Assembly: GCF_020515525.1 (NCBI RefSeq)
Contig: NZ_JAIYEP010000022.1
Span: 1-56,375 of the forward strand
Direction: 5' to 3'
Length of the DNA stretch: 56,375 nucleotides
Source: Rhodococcus yananensis
GTDB taxonomy: Bacteria > Actinomycetota > Actinomycetes > Mycobacteriales > Mycobacteriaceae
Shown here: positions 9,362 to 18,751 of the stretch, piece by piece
Layout of the letters: each line of letters begins with the position of its first letter
Numbering within the stretch: position 1 is the stretch's first letter
Translations under genes and position numbers: made by a program
The notes under the pieces: generated by a model
The model's input: only the letters and a program-made list of their open reading frames with translations
Told to the model about the DNA's origin: nothing
Databases searched by the model: none

Positions 9362-9472
9362 ATGACCGGACTCGGAGTGCGACTCGTGGCGCGACGCCAC
9401 GTCGACTTCAAGCGTGTCTGCGCGTCCTGCTGTCTGCCCTGCGCCGCCTGTTCCTGCCCCGACTGTCGTTAG
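9362..9472 (+). CDS. polycysteine leader peptide of the sulfate reduction operon
   Basis: A 36-codon ORF starting at ATG, 7 bases after a -10 hexamer. The product begins MTGLGVRLVARRHVDFKRV and then packs seven Cys at positions 20, 23, 24, 27, 30, 32 and 35 before Arg-stop. It lies 116 bases before sirA on the same strand. Short leaderless Cys-rich ORFs before cysteine-synthesis genes have been described in mycobacteria as attenuators: slow translation of Cys codons when charged tRNA-Cys is scarce raises downstream expression. The RRHVD core also looks like the putative leader peptides annotated in actinobacteria. The codon content and position are seen; attenuation here is inferred. Confidence 0.85.
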   Translation: MTGLGVRLVARRHVDFKRVCASCCLPCAACSCPDCR

Positions 9473-9588
9473 TCGGATCAGCCCCGGCAACTACCCCGAT
9501 CCCGCCGGGTCGAGGCGTGCGCGCGTGAGGTTCAGCCCCCTCTGCGCACCGTCGGCCCGGATCATCGCGAAATCCAGGAGACCTGCGA

Positions 9589-11310
9589 ATGTCGTCGACC
9601 ACCGACGTCTCTCCCCCCGCCGCGACGGACGCTCCCGCCCGGCGTCGCCCTGCCCGACCGGCCAAGCGCCGCGCCGAAGGCCAGTGGGCTCTCGGTTACC
9701 GGGAACCACTCAACGGCAACGAGCAGACCAAGAAGGACGACAATCCGCTCAACGTCCGCCGGCGCATCATCGACACGTACCAGCACGTCGGTTTCGCCAA
9801 CATCGACAAGTCGGATCTGCGGAGCCGGTTCCGGTGGATGGGTCTGTACACCCAGCGCGCCGAGGGTTACGACGGCACGTGGACCGGCGACGACAACGCC
9901 GATCTGCTCGAGGCCCCGTACTTCATGATGCGGGTACGCACCGACGGCGGGAAGTTGAACACCGCGCAGGTGCGGGCCATCGCGAGCGTGTCGAAGGACT
10001 TCGCGCGTGATACCGCCGACATCACCGACCGCCAGAACATCCAGTTCCACTGGGTCGAGATCGAGAACGTGCCGGAGATCTGGCGTCGACTCGAGGAGGT
10101 CGGCCTGCAGACCACCGAGGCGTGCGGCGACTGCCCTCGCGGCATGCTCGGTTCCCCGCTCGCCGGGCTCTCGCCGAACGAGGTGATCGACGCGTCTCCG
10201 GCGCTCGCGGAGATCAAGCGCCGGTACATCGGCAATCCCGAGTACTCGAACCTGCCGCGCAAGTTCAAGACCGCGATCTCGGGCCAGCCCGATGTCGTGC
10301 ACGAGATCAACGACGTCTCGTTCGTCGGGGTGAACCACCCCGAGCACGGGCCCGGGTTCGACCTGTGGGTCGGTGGCGGTCTGTCCACCAACCCGATGCT
10401 CGCGCAGCGCACCGGCGCGTGGATCCCGATCGAGGACGTCCCGGACGTGTGGGAGGGCGTGGTCGCGATCTTCCGTGACTACGGCTATCGCCGGCTCCGG
10501 TCGAAGGCCCGCCTGAAGTTCCTCATCAAGGATTGGGGCATCGAGAAGTTCCGCGAGGTCCTCGAGACGGAATACCTGAAGCGGCCGCTCATCGACGGGC
10601 CGGCACCCGAGAAGCCGATCCATCCGATCGACCACGTCGGGCTCACCCGGCAGACGAACGGGCTCAACGCCATCGGCTTCTCCGCGGTCTCCGGTCGGGT
10701 GTCGGGCACGATCCTCGACACCATCGCCGACGCGATGGAGGAGGCCGGCACCGACTCGCTGCGACTGACCCCGTACCAGAAACTGATCGTCGTGGACGTT
10801 CCCGACGACAAGGTCGCGGGGGTGGACAGCGCCCTCGAAGCGGTCGGGTTGAGTTCGCGTCCGTCCCGCTGGCGGCGCAACCTCATCGCGTGCACAGGTC
10901 TCGAATACTGCAAACTGTCGTTCACCGAGACCCGCAGCCGCTCCCAGAATCTCGTGCCGGAGCTGGAGGCGCGACTCGCCGAACTGAACTCCGAACTCGA
11001 CGTGCCGATCACCATCAACTTCAACGGGTGCCCCAACTCGTGCGCCCGCATCCAGGTCGCCGACATCGGGTTCAAGGGCATGCTCGTCGACGACGGTGAC
11101 GGCAAGCAGATCGAGGGCTTCCAGGTGCATCTCGGCGGCAGCCTCGGATTCGACATCGGGTTCGGGCGCAAACTGCGACAGCACCGCATCCTCGCCCACG
11201 AGGCCACCGACTACATCGAGCGGCTCGTGCGCAACTTCATCAAGAACCGCAACGCCGGCGAACGTTTCGCCGAGTGGGTGGTTCGGGCAGACGAGGCGGA
11301 CCTGCGATGA
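9589..11310 (+). CDS. sirA: assimilatory ferredoxin-sulfite reductase
   Basis: A 573-residue siroheme/[4Fe-4S] reductase of the NirA/SirA family that reduces sulfite to sulfide. The cluster ligands are Cys435 and Cys441 (CTGLEYC) and Cys481 and Cys485 (CPNSC). Tyr87 (GLYTQR) and Cys179 (ACGDC) are 92 residues apart, the same spacing as the Tyr-Cys crosslink known in M. tuberculosis NirA, which supports sulfite over nitrite as substrate. The first 30 residues are a basic, Pro/Ala-rich extension. GGAG lies 10 bases before the ATG. The stop overlaps the start of cysH. Confidence 0.95.
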   Translation: MSSTTDVSPPAATDAPARRRPARPAKRRAEGQWALGYREPLNGNEQTKKDDNPLNVRRRIIDTYQHVGFANIDKSDLRSRFRWMGLYTQRAEGYDGTWTGDDNADLLEAPYFMMRVRTDGGKLNTAQVRAIASVSKDFARDTADITDRQNIQFHWVEIENVPEIWRRLEEVGLQTTEACGDCPRGMLGSPLAGLSPNEVIDASPALAEIKRRYIGNPEYSNLPRKFKTAISGQPDVVHEINDVSFVGVNHPEHGPGFDLWVGGGLSTNPMLAQRTGAWIPIEDVPDVWEGVVAIFRDYGYRRLRSKARLKFLIKDWGIEKFREVLETEYLKRPLIDGPAPEKPIHPIDHVGLTRQTNGLNAIGFSAVSGRVSGTILDTIADAMEEAGTDSLRLTPYQKLIVVDVPDDKVAGVDSALEAVGLSSRPSRWRRNLIACTGLEYCKLSFTETRSRSQNLVPELEARLAELNSELDVPITINFNGCPNSCARIQVADIGFKGMLVDDGDGKQIEGFQVHLGGSLGFDIGFGRKLRQHRILAHEATDYIERLVRNFIKNRNAGERFAEWVVRADEADLR

Positions 11311-12014
11311 GCATCGACAGCCGGACCACCGAGGACCTTCGGAAGCTCGCCGCGCAGGGGGCGGCAAGTCTCGACGGCGCCTCCACGGACGAGTTGCTGC
11401 GGTGGACCGAGGAAACCTTCGGGGACTCGTACATCGTGGCCTCGAACATGCAGGACGGGGTGCTCGTGCACCTGGCCGCCCAGGTGCATCCGGGCGTCGA
11501 CGTCCTGTTCCTCGACACGGGGTACCACTTCGCCGAGACCCTCGGTACCCGTGACGCCGTCGAGCAGGTGTACGGCGTCAACGTGATCAACGCGCAGGCG
11601 AAGCAGTCCGTCACCGAGCAGGAGGCCCTGCTCGGCAAGGACCTGTTCGCCCGCGACCCCAACGAGTGCTGCCGGCTCCGGAAGGTGGTGCCGTTGAAGG
11701 AGACCCTGAGCGGTTACCGCGCATGGGTCACCGGCATCCGGCGGGTCGAGGCACCCACCCGTGCCAACGCCCCGCTCATCTCGTTCGACGACGCGTTCGG
11801 GCTCGTGAAGATCAATCCGATCGCGGCGTGGTCCGACGAGGACATGCAGAACTACATCGACGAGCACGGGATTCTCGTCAATCCGCTCGTCGACGAGGGA
11901 TACCCCTCGATCGGGTGCGCGCCGTGCACCGTCAAACCACTTCCCGGGGCCGACCCGCGCAGCGGGCGCTGGGCCGGCCGAGCCAAGACCGAATGCGGGT
12001 TGCACTCCTCATGA
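11307..12014 (+). CDS. cysH: adenylyl-sulfate (APS) reductase
   Basis: A 235-residue reductase of the CysH family that converts APS to sulfite and AMP using thioredoxin. The cluster Cys pairs are present (Cys121-Cys122 and Cys204/Cys207), which mark the iron-sulfur APS-type enzyme as opposed to the cluster-free PAPS type. The catalytic Cys230 is in TECGLH near the C terminus. ATG 11307 overlaps the sirA stop (ATGA), so translation is coupled. Its own stop overlaps cysD. Confidence 0.95.
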   Translation: MSIDSRTTEDLRKLAAQGAASLDGASTDELLRWTEETFGDSYIVASNMQDGVLVHLAAQVHPGVDVLFLDTGYHFAETLGTRDAVEQVYGVNVINAQAKQSVTEQEALLGKDLFARDPNECCRLRKVVPLKETLSGYRAWVTGIRRVEAPTRANAPLISFDDAFGLVKINPIAAWSDEDMQNYIDEHGILVNPLVDEGYPSIGCAPCTVKPLPGADPRSGRWAGRAKTECGLHSS

Positions 12015-12955
12015 CAGTTACCGAATCGAACCTCACCGACAGCCGGGTCCAGTTGGACGGCAACAAATTCGACACCCTCGACGCACTCGAATCGGAAGCG
12101 ATCCACATCTTCCGTGAGGTCGCGGGCGAGTTCGAACGACCCGTGATCCTGTTCTCCGGCGGCAAGGACTCCACCGTCCTGCTGCACCTCGCCGTCAAGG
12201 CGTTCTGGCCGGCGCCGCTGCCGTTCTCGTTGCTGCACGTCGACACCGGCCACAACCTGCCGGAGGTGCTGGCGTTCCGCGACCACGTCGTGCAGAAGTA
12301 CAACCTGCGCCTCCACGTCGCAAGCGTCGAGGAGTACATCGCCGACGGACGCCTCACCGAGCGCCCCGACGGCATCCGCAACCCGCTGCAGACCGTTCCC
12401 CTGCTCGACGCGATCACCTCGAACCGATTCGACGCCGTCTTCGGAGGTGCCCGCCGCGACGAGGAACGCGCCCGCGCCAAGGAGCGCATCTTCTCGCTGC
12501 GCAACGCGTTCGGACAGTGGGACCCCAAGCGTCAGCGTCCCGAGTTGTGGAACCTCTACAACGGCCGGCACGCCCCGGGTGAGCACGTGCGGGTGTTCCC
12601 GCTGAGCAATTTCACCGAGCTCGACATCTGGCGTTACATCGCCCGTGAGAACGTCGAACTCGCGAGCATCTACTACGCGCACGAGCGTCCCGTCTACCGC
12701 CGCGACGGCATGTGGATGACCCCGGGCGTGTGGGGTGGGCCCGCGGACGGCGAGGAACTCGAGACCCGGTGGGTGCGCTACCGCACCGTCGGCGACGGTT
12801 CCACCACCGGTGCGGTCCTGTCCGAGGCCGCCACCAACGAGGAGATCCTCGCCGAGGTCGCCGCATCGCGTCTCACCGAGCGCGGCGCCACCCGAGGCGA
12901 CGACCGTGTTTCCGAAGCGGCCATGGAAGACCGCAAGCGAGAGGGCTACTTCTGA
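12011..12955 (+). CDS. cysD: sulfate adenylyltransferase subunit 2
   Basis: A 314-residue ATP sulfurylase small subunit. The PP-loop motif SGGKDST is at 49-55. The sequence ends MEDRKREGYF, typical of CysD. With CysN it makes APS from sulfate and ATP. The ATG overlaps the cysH stop by 4 bases and its stop overlaps the cysN ATG by one base (TGATG). The gene order places activation (CysDN) after reduction (SirA, CysH) in the same mRNA. Confidence 0.96.
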   Translation: MTVTESNLTDSRVQLDGNKFDTLDALESEAIHIFREVAGEFERPVILFSGGKDSTVLLHLAVKAFWPAPLPFSLLHVDTGHNLPEVLAFRDHVVQKYNLRLHVASVEEYIADGRLTERPDGIRNPLQTVPLLDAITSNRFDAVFGGARRDEERARAKERIFSLRNAFGQWDPKRQRPELWNLYNGRHAPGEHVRVFPLSNFTELDIWRYIARENVELASIYYAHERPVYRRDGMWMTPGVWGGPADGEELETRWVRYRTVGDGSTTGAVLSEAATNEEILAEVAASRLTERGATRGDDRVSEAAMEDRKREGYF

Positions 12956-14256
12956 TGAGCGATCTTCTTCGCCTGGCTACCGCCGGGAGCGTCGACGACG
13001 GCAAGTCCACCCTGGTGGGACGGTTGCTGTACGACACCAAATCCGTCCTGGCCGACCAGATCGACGCCGTCACCCGCGCGTCGGTCGACCGGGGCCTCGA
13101 CACCCCCGACCTGTCGCTGCTCGTCGACGGCCTGCGCGCCGAACGCGAACAGGGCATCACCATCGACGTCGCCTACCGATACTTCGCGACCCCGAAGCGC
13201 AGCTTCGTGCTCGCCGACACCCCCGGCCACGTCCAGTACACCCGCAACACGGTCTCCGGTGCGTCCACCGCGCAGCTCGTGGTGCTGCTCGTCGACGCGC
13301 GCAAGGGCGTGATCTCGCAGACCCGCAAGCACGCGGCGGTGCTGGCGATGCTGGGCGTGCCCAAGCTCGTGCTGGCCGTCAACAAGATCGACCTCGTCGA
13401 GGACGCGGCCGCGGTGTTCGCCGACATCTCCCGCGAGTTCACCTCCCTGACCACCTCGCTCGGCTGGGCACCCGAGGACGTGCAGGAGATCCCGGTGTCG
13501 GCGCTGCACGGCGACAACGTCGCGACCCGCTCGGAGAACACCCCGTTCTACGACGGTCCGACGCTGATCGAATACCTCGAGTCCGTTCCGGTGGACGCCG
13601 ATGTGCACGGTCGTCACGAGGTGGGCCTGCGGTTCGCGGTCCAGTACGTCATCCGGCCCCGCACCGCGGAGTTCCCGGATTACCGGGGCTACGCCGGACA
13701 GATCGGTGCCGGTTCGGTCCGGCCCGGCGACGAGATCGTCGTGCTCCCGTCCGGGGTGCGGACCACCGTCGAACGCATCGACACCGCCGACGGCGAACTC
13801 GACGTCGCGCACGCCGGACGATCCGTGACGCTGATCCTCACCGACGATGTCGACGTCTCCCGCGGGGACGTCCTCGCCTCCCCCGTCGACGCACCCGAAC
13901 CGATCGGCGAGTTCGAGGCCACCGTCTGCTGGTTGGCCGAGAAGCCGCTGCGCCCCGGCGCGCGTCTGCTCCTCAAGCACGGCACCCGCACCACGCAGGC
14001 CATCGTCGGCGCCCTCGACGAACGATTCGACGAGCAGACCCTCACCTCCGAGGACAGCCCGGAATCGTTGGAACTCAACGAGATCGCGCGGATCTCGGTG
14101 CGGGTCGCCGAGCCGATCGCGGCAGACGACTACACCGTCAACCGTCGCACGGGCAGCTTCCTGCTCATCGACCCCGCGAACGGCAACACGCTGGCGGCGG
14201 GTCTGGTCGGCAACGCCCTCGCCGCGGTCGAACGCGGGGACAGCGTCCCCGCGTGA
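12955..14256 (+). CDS. cysN: sulfate adenylyltransferase subunit 1 (GTPase)
   Basis: A 433-residue EF-Tu-like GTPase. The P-loop GSVDDGKS is at 11-18, DTPGH at 88-92 and NKID at 143-146, followed by two beta-barrel domains. GTP hydrolysis drives APS formation by CysD. There is no C-terminal APS kinase (CysC) domain, unlike the CysNC fusion of M. tuberculosis. That agrees with the neighbouring reductase using APS directly. The stop overlaps the GTG of the next gene. Confidence 0.95.
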   Translation: MSDLLRLATAGSVDDGKSTLVGRLLYDTKSVLADQIDAVTRASVDRGLDTPDLSLLVDGLRAEREQGITIDVAYRYFATPKRSFVLADTPGHVQYTRNTVSGASTAQLVVLLVDARKGVISQTRKHAAVLAMLGVPKLVLAVNKIDLVEDAAAVFADISREFTSLTTSLGWAPEDVQEIPVSALHGDNVATRSENTPFYDGPTLIEYLESVPVDADVHGRHEVGLRFAVQYVIRPRTAEFPDYRGYAGQIGAGSVRPGDEIVVLPSGVRTTVERIDTADGELDVAHAGRSVTLILTDDVDVSRGDVLASPVDAPEPIGEFEATVCWLAEKPLRPGARLLLKHGTRTTQAIVGALDERFDEQTLTSEDSPESLELNEIARISVRVAEPIAADDYTVNRRTGSFLLIDPANGNTLAAGLVGNALAAVERGDSVPA

Positions 14257-14999
14257 TCCCGCTCGTCGCCGTCGCGCACGGCAGCCGCGACCCGCGTTCC
14301 GCACGGGCCGTCGCTGCCGCGCTCGCGGCGCTCCGGGCGCGTCACCCCGATCTGGACGTACGGCTGGCCTTCCTGGACCTGAACACGCCGTCGGTGTCGC
14401 AGGTTCTCGATGCGGTCGCCGCGGACGGTCATCGACGGGCCGTGGTGGTACCGCTGTTGCTCGGAAGCGCATTCCACGCGCGGGTCGACCTCCCCGCCCT
14501 GATCGCCGAATCCCGAGTCCGCAACGCCCACCTCGACGTGGTCGTCTCCGACATCCTCGGTGACGACCCACTGCTCGTCACCGCCTGCCGCGACGGCATC
14601 GTCTCGACGGGTGTGCCCGTCGACGACCCGGACGTGGGCGTCGCACTGTGCGCCGTCGGGTCACGTCGACCCGGAGCGGATGCGGCGACGCGCGGCGTGG
14701 CGCCGCGGGTGACGGCAGGTACGGCATGGCGTCGCCCCGCGGTGTGTTTCGCCACCGCGTCGCAGCCGTCGGTGACCGTCGCGCTCGAGGAACTCGTCCG
14801 CGCCGGTGCGCGCCGGCTCGTGCTCGCGCCGTGGATGCTGGCGCCGGGGTTGCTGTGGGATCGCGTCTGTGCCGCCGCGGAGTCGGTTGCCGACGTGGTG
14901 ATCGCGCCGCACCTCGCCGACGATGAGGCCGTCGGCGAGGTCGTCCTCGCCCGCTACACGACCGCCCTCGAGCGGATGGGGCTGCTGCGCGCCGCGTGA
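14253..14999 (+). CDS. sirohydrochlorin chelatase, CbiX family
   Basis: A 248-residue class II chelatase with two repeats of the CbiX fold. VAHGSR (His9) and FHAR (His75) in the N-terminal half are the expected metal-binding histidines. It would insert Fe2+ into sirohydrochlorin to finish the siroheme needed by SirA; a cobalt-chelatase role is a possible alternative. The GTG start overlaps the cysN stop by 4 bases. It is the last gene of the operon, so cofactor and apoenzyme are made together. M. tuberculosis has a similar gene (che1) near sirA and cysH. Confidence 0.88.
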   Translation: MIPLVAVAHGSRDPRSARAVAAALAALRARHPDLDVRLAFLDLNTPSVSQVLDAVAADGHRRAVVVPLLLGSAFHARVDLPALIAESRVRNAHLDVVVSDILGDDPLLVTACRDGIVSTGVPVDDPDVGVALCAVGSRRPGADAATRGVAPRVTAGTAWRRPAVCFATASQPSVTVALEELVRAGARRLVLAPWMLAPGLLWDRVCAAAESVADVVIAPHLADDEAVGEVVLARYTTALERMGLLRAA

Positions 15000-15103
15000 T
15001 GCGCATCGCACGGCCCGGCGTGGCGTTGCGCGAGTTCTCCTCCGGTTCACGTTCGTTCGCTACACACTGTACGAACGGGTCCGTACACCGCCGAGGAGAG
15101 ATC

Positions 15104-15994
15104 GTGCAGAACGAACTGCGCCAGTACATCGACCGTCTCCGTATCGAGGGGTTCTCGGTGCGCGACGATCACGGCGAGGATCCGGATCTGATCGACATCC
15201 ACGGCCGGGCGGTCGACACCTGGCGCGAGAACTATCCGTACACGAAGCGGATGGACCGCGCCATGTACGAGGTCGAGAAGTACCTGCTCCAGATCGAACT
15301 GCTCAAGTTCCAGGCGTGGGCGCGCGACAACGGTTCCAGGCACATCATCGTGTTCGAGGGTCGCGACGCGGCGGGCAAGGGCGGCACGATCAAGCGGTTC
15401 CAGGAGTACATCAACGTCCGGCACGCCCGGGTGGTGGCGCTGAACAAGCCGTCCGAACGCGAAGCGGGCCAGTGGTACATGCAGCGCTACATCCGACACT
15501 TCCCCACCGCCGGTGAACTCGTGATGTTCGATCGGTCCTGGTACAACCGGGCGGGTGTCGAACGGGTGATGGGTTTCTGCACCGACGACGAGTACGAACT
15601 GTTCATGGACCAGGTCCCGTCGGTCGAGAAGCTGATCGTCGACGCCGGTATCAGCCTCACCAAGTTCTGGTTCTCCGTCACACAGAACGAGCAGCGGACA
15701 CGGTTCGCGATCAGGCAACTCGACCCGGTGCGCCGCTGGAAACTGTCGGAGATGGATCTCGAGTCCCTCGACAAGTGGGACAGGTACACCGAGGCCAAGG
15801 AGGAGATGTTCCGACGCACCGACAGCGATCATGCGCCGTGGACCACCATCAAGTCCAACGACAAGAAGCGCGCCCGGATCAACGCGATGCGCTTCTTCCT
15901 CGACCGGTTCGACTACGACGGCAAGGACCGGCAGGTGGTGTTCCCCGCCGACACCAGAATCGTGCAGCGCGGTAAGGACGCCGTCGGCGACTGA
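15104..15994 (+). CDS. ppk2: polyphosphate kinase 2
   Basis: A 296-residue PPK2. The Walker A-like GRDAAGKGG is at 86-94, followed by KPSEREAGQWYMQRY and the Walker B-like FDRSWYNRAGVERVMGF. It transfers phosphate between polyphosphate and nucleotides (GDP or ADP). Start is GTG 15104 with GAGGAGA just upstream; an upstream in-frame ATG at 14996 lacks such a site and overlaps the previous gene. Together with ppk1 at 43255 the cell has both polyphosphate kinase types. Base specificity cannot be read. Confidence 0.92.
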   Translation: MQNELRQYIDRLRIEGFSVRDDHGEDPDLIDIHGRAVDTWRENYPYTKRMDRAMYEVEKYLLQIELLKFQAWARDNGSRHIIVFEGRDAAGKGGTIKRFQEYINVRHARVVALNKPSEREAGQWYMQRYIRHFPTAGELVMFDRSWYNRAGVERVMGFCTDDEYELFMDQVPSVEKLIVDAGISLTKFWFSVTQNEQRTRFAIRQLDPVRRWKLSEMDLESLDKWDRYTEAKEEMFRRTDSDHAPWTTIKSNDKKRARINAMRFFLDRFDYDGKDRQVVFPADTRIVQRGKDAVGD

Positions 15995-16076
15995 GCAGCG
16001 GTACACCCCGACGGCGCATCCGCTGACAAGACCGCGTGGTCTGGCACACACTGGTGGTGAGACCAAGGAGACCACC

Positions 16077-16916
16077 ATGAGCACAGCATCGATCAAGCGT
16101 GGGATCGTCGCGGGGATCGACGGCTCCGACAGTGCGCTGGGTGCCGCACAGTGGGCGGCATCCATCGCGCATCTGCTGCACGAACCCCTGTACCTCACCC
16201 ACATCGTCCCGGACGGTGCCGTCGACGCCGACAGCGATGCGGCGCTCACGACAGCGGCCGACGCCGTACACGCCGCGCGTCCGGACGTCGCCGTCGAACG
16301 CACGGTCGGATCGGGTCGCGCAGCGGACGCTCTGATGCAGAGATCGGAGAGCGCCCGCGTCCTCGTGCTCGGGCACACCACGACGACCGAGTGGGAGTCG
16401 ATGATCACGCGCTCGAATGTCGTGCACACCGCCAACCACGCCCCGTGTCCGGTCGCGACCTGGCGCGGTGAACCCGCCCCGGCAGCGGTCGACGACCGAC
16501 CGGTGGTCGTCGGTGTCGACGGAACCGACCTCAGCTCGAAGGCGGTCGAGCACGCATTCGAGTTCGCAGACCTGGCGGGGGCGCCGCTCGTGGCGGTGCA
16601 CACGTGGAAGGAACACTCCACGCTCACCTACGGCGAGGCGTCGCGGTTCTCGGACTGGAGTGCCTTCCGTGAGCACCGCACCGCGATGCTCGCGGAGAAC
16701 CTCGCCGGTCTGTCCGAGCAGTATCCCGACGTCGAGGTCACCTACAGCGTCGAACGGGGCAAGCCCGATGTCGTGCTGCTCGAGCAGTCCGCGAATGCGC
16801 AACTGGTGGTCGTCGGCAGTCACGGACGCGGCGCGCTCGCATCGGCCGTGGTCGGGTCGACCAGTCAGGGGCTGATCCACCATGCGAAATGCCCGGTGCT
16901 GATCTGCCGGAACTGA
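16077..16916 (+). CDS. tandem universal stress protein
   Basis: A 279-residue protein with two Usp domains (about 8-130 and 143-279). The second keeps the ATP-binding pattern GSHGRG-N9-GS-type (from about residue 247), while the first has a degraded GHTTTTEWESM version and may not bind nucleotide. Such tandem Usp proteins accumulate in hypoxia and stationary phase in mycobacteria. ATG 16077 follows AAGGAG. A GGTGGT/ACCACC inverted repeat at 16053-16058 and 16071-16076 places the ribosome site in a loop. I saw no convincing DosR box. It is convergent with cysA, 15 bases away. Confidence 0.9.
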   Translation: MSTASIKRGIVAGIDGSDSALGAAQWAASIAHLLHEPLYLTHIVPDGAVDADSDAALTTAADAVHAARPDVAVERTVGSGRAADALMQRSESARVLVLGHTTTTEWESMITRSNVVHTANHAPCPVATWRGEPAPAAVDDRPVVVGVDGTDLSSKAVEHAFEFADLAGAPLVAVHTWKEHSTLTYGEASRFSDWSAFREHRTAMLAENLAGLSEQYPDVEVTYSVERGKPDVVLLEQSANAQLVVVGSHGRGALASAVVGSTSQGLIHHAKCPVLICRN

Positions 16917-16931
16917 CCTGCCCGTACTCGC

Positions 16932-17945
16932 TCAGACATCCGCGGGCACGCTCGCCTCCGCGGTGTCCGCCGTGGTTGCGCCCGCGGCGATGTGCGCGTA
17001 GACGGTCTCTCCCACAGCAAGGTCCAACGCCTGCCCTTCACCTCGGGTGATCTGGGCGAAGAAGGGTTCTCCCGTGTCGGTGTCCCGCAGCTCCACCCGA
17101 ACCTCGAACCCCAGGCGCACCACCCGCAGCACAGTCGCGCGCACGACACCCGGCCCGTCCGGGCCCACGACGTGCGCGAGTTCCGGGTCGCGGGCGAGCA
17201 GGATGTCGTGGGGGCGAACCAGCCGCCCGCCCAACTCGGAAACTGCACCCAGGAAGGACATGACGAACCGGTTCGCGGGCCGGTCGTAGAGGTCGTCGGG
17301 GCTTCCCACCTGTTCGATACGTCCTCGGTTGAGCACCGCGATCCGGTCCGCGACGTCGAGCGCTTCCTCCTGGTCGTGGGTCACCAGCACCGTCGTCACA
17401 TGCACGTCGTCGTGCAACCTGCGCAGCCACGCCCGCAGATCGGCGCGGACCTTCGCGTCGAGCGCACCGAACGGTTCGTCGAGCAGCAGCACCTGCGGAT
17501 CCACCGCCAGTGCCCGGGCCAGCGCCATCCGCTGACGTTGACCGCCCGACAACTGAGCCGGGTAGCGTTGCTGGAACCCGGCGAGACCGACGACCTCGAG
17601 AAGCTCGTCGACCTTCGCGTCGATCTCCTTCTTCGGGCGCTTGCGGATGCTCAGGCCGAATGCCACGTTCTCGCGCACCGTCATGTGCTTGAACGCCGCA
17701 TAGTGCTGGAATACGAATCCGATTCCGCGTTTCTGCGGGGCCACCCCGGTCACATCCCGGCCCGCGATGACAATGGTGCCGTCGTCGAGGTCCTCGAGAC
17801 CGGCGATCGATCGCAGCAGCGTGGACTTTCCCGACCCCGACGGGCCGAGCAGCGCCGTGAGCGATCCGGACGGAATGTCGAGGGACACGTCGTCGAGTGC
17901 GACGAAATCGCCGTAGTTCTTGCGTGCCCCGGTCACAGTGATCAT
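16932..17945 (-). CDS. cysA: sulfate/thiosulfate ABC transporter ATP-binding protein
   Basis: A 337-residue ABC ATPase. Walker [10 protein letters not shown] is at 34-42, the Q-loop Gln80 is in VFQ, the signature LSGGQ is at 132-136 and Walker B LLLDEP is at 153-158. A C-terminal regulatory TOBE-like domain follows from about 235. It energises import by CysT/CysW with the binding protein Sbp. The ATG overlaps the cysW stop by 4 bases. It is the last gene of a sbp-cysT-cysW-cysA operon. Confidence 0.95.
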   Translation of the reverse strand: MITVTGARKNYGDFVALDDVSLDIPSGSLTALLGPSGSGKSTLLRSIAGLEDLDDGTIVIAGRDVTGVAPQKRGIGFVFQHYAAFKHMTVRENVAFGLSIRKRPKKEIDAKVDELLEVVGLAGFQQRYPAQLSGGQRQRMALARALAVDPQVLLLDEPFGALDAKVRADLRAWLRRLHDDVHVTTVLVTHDQEEALDVADRIAVLNRGRIEQVGSPDDLYDRPANRFVMSFLGAVSELGGRLVRPHDILLARDPELAHVVGPDGPGVVRATVLRVVRLGFEVRVELRDTDTGEPFFAQITRGEGQALDLAVGETVYAHIAAGATTADTAEASVPADV

Positions 17946-18751
17946 GATGTGGTGCTCCTCTTGCGGTCGAGCAGAGTCATCAGCAGCAGAACCACGACGG
18001 CGATGCCCATGAGAAGTGTCGCAGCGCAGTACGCGCCGAATGCGTTGTGGTCGTCGATGTAGCGGGCGTGCACCAGCAGCGTCAACGTCTGGGACACGCC
18101 GGGAAACTCGGACGAGACCATGATGACGGCGCCGAACTCGCCGAGTGCACGGGCGACGGTGAGTACGACACCGTAGGTCAGGCCCCAGCGGATCGTCGGC
18201 AAGGTGATACGCCGGAAGGTCTGCCACCGGCCCGCACCGAGTGTCGCGGCGGCCTGTTCCTGTTCCTCCCCGATCTCGTGCAGCACGGGTTCGACCTCGC
18301 GGACCACGAAGGGCAATGTCACGAAGATCGTGGCGAGAACCATGCCCGGAAGCCCGAATATCACTTTCACACCGGTCGATTCGATTCCGCCGAACCAGCC
18401 GTTGACCCCCCACAGCATGATCAGTGCGACACCGACGACGATCGGGGACACCGCGAACGGCAGATCGACGACGGCCTGCAGCAGGCCACGTCCACGGAAA
18501 CGTCCGCGTGCCAATGCAAGTGCCACGACAATTCCGAAGACGACGTTGACGGGTACGACGATCGCCACGATGAGCAGCGACAGGTTCAGCGCGGAGATCG
18601 CGGCGGGCGTGCTGATCGACTCCACGAATGCCACGATTCCGTGTTCGAAACTGCGGTACAGGATCACGCCGATCGGGACGAGCAGCAGCACCGTCAGGTA
18701 GCCGAGCGCAACGGCACGCAGCGAGATCCGGGCTGGTCGGGAGAGTTTCAC
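17942..18751 (-). CDS. cysW: sulfate ABC transporter permease
   Basis: A 269-residue inner-membrane permease with six predicted segments. The EAA-type loop that contacts CysA is the [19 protein letters not shown] region. It pairs with CysT to form the channel. Start and stop overlap cysT and cysA respectively by 4 bases, so translation is coupled throughout. Confidence 0.94.
   Translation of the reverse strand: MKLSRPARISLRAVALGYLTVLLLVPIGVILYRSFEHGIVAFVESISTPAAISALNLSLLIVAIVVPVNVVFGIVVALALARGRFRGRGLLQAVVDLPFAVSPIVVGVALIMLWGVNGWFGGIESTGVKVIFGLPGMVLATIFVTLPFVVREVEPVLHEIGEEQEQAAATLGAGRWQTFRRITLPTIRWGLTYGVVLTVARALGEFGAVIMVSSEFPGVSQTLTLLVHARYIDDHNAFGAYCAATLLMGIAVVVLLLMTLLDRKRSTTS

Noticed and set aside
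15995-16076. DosR/DevR box before the universal stress protein gene
   Set aside because: Short inverted repeats (AGACC/GGTCT) are present but do not match the GGGACT-type DosR consensus.
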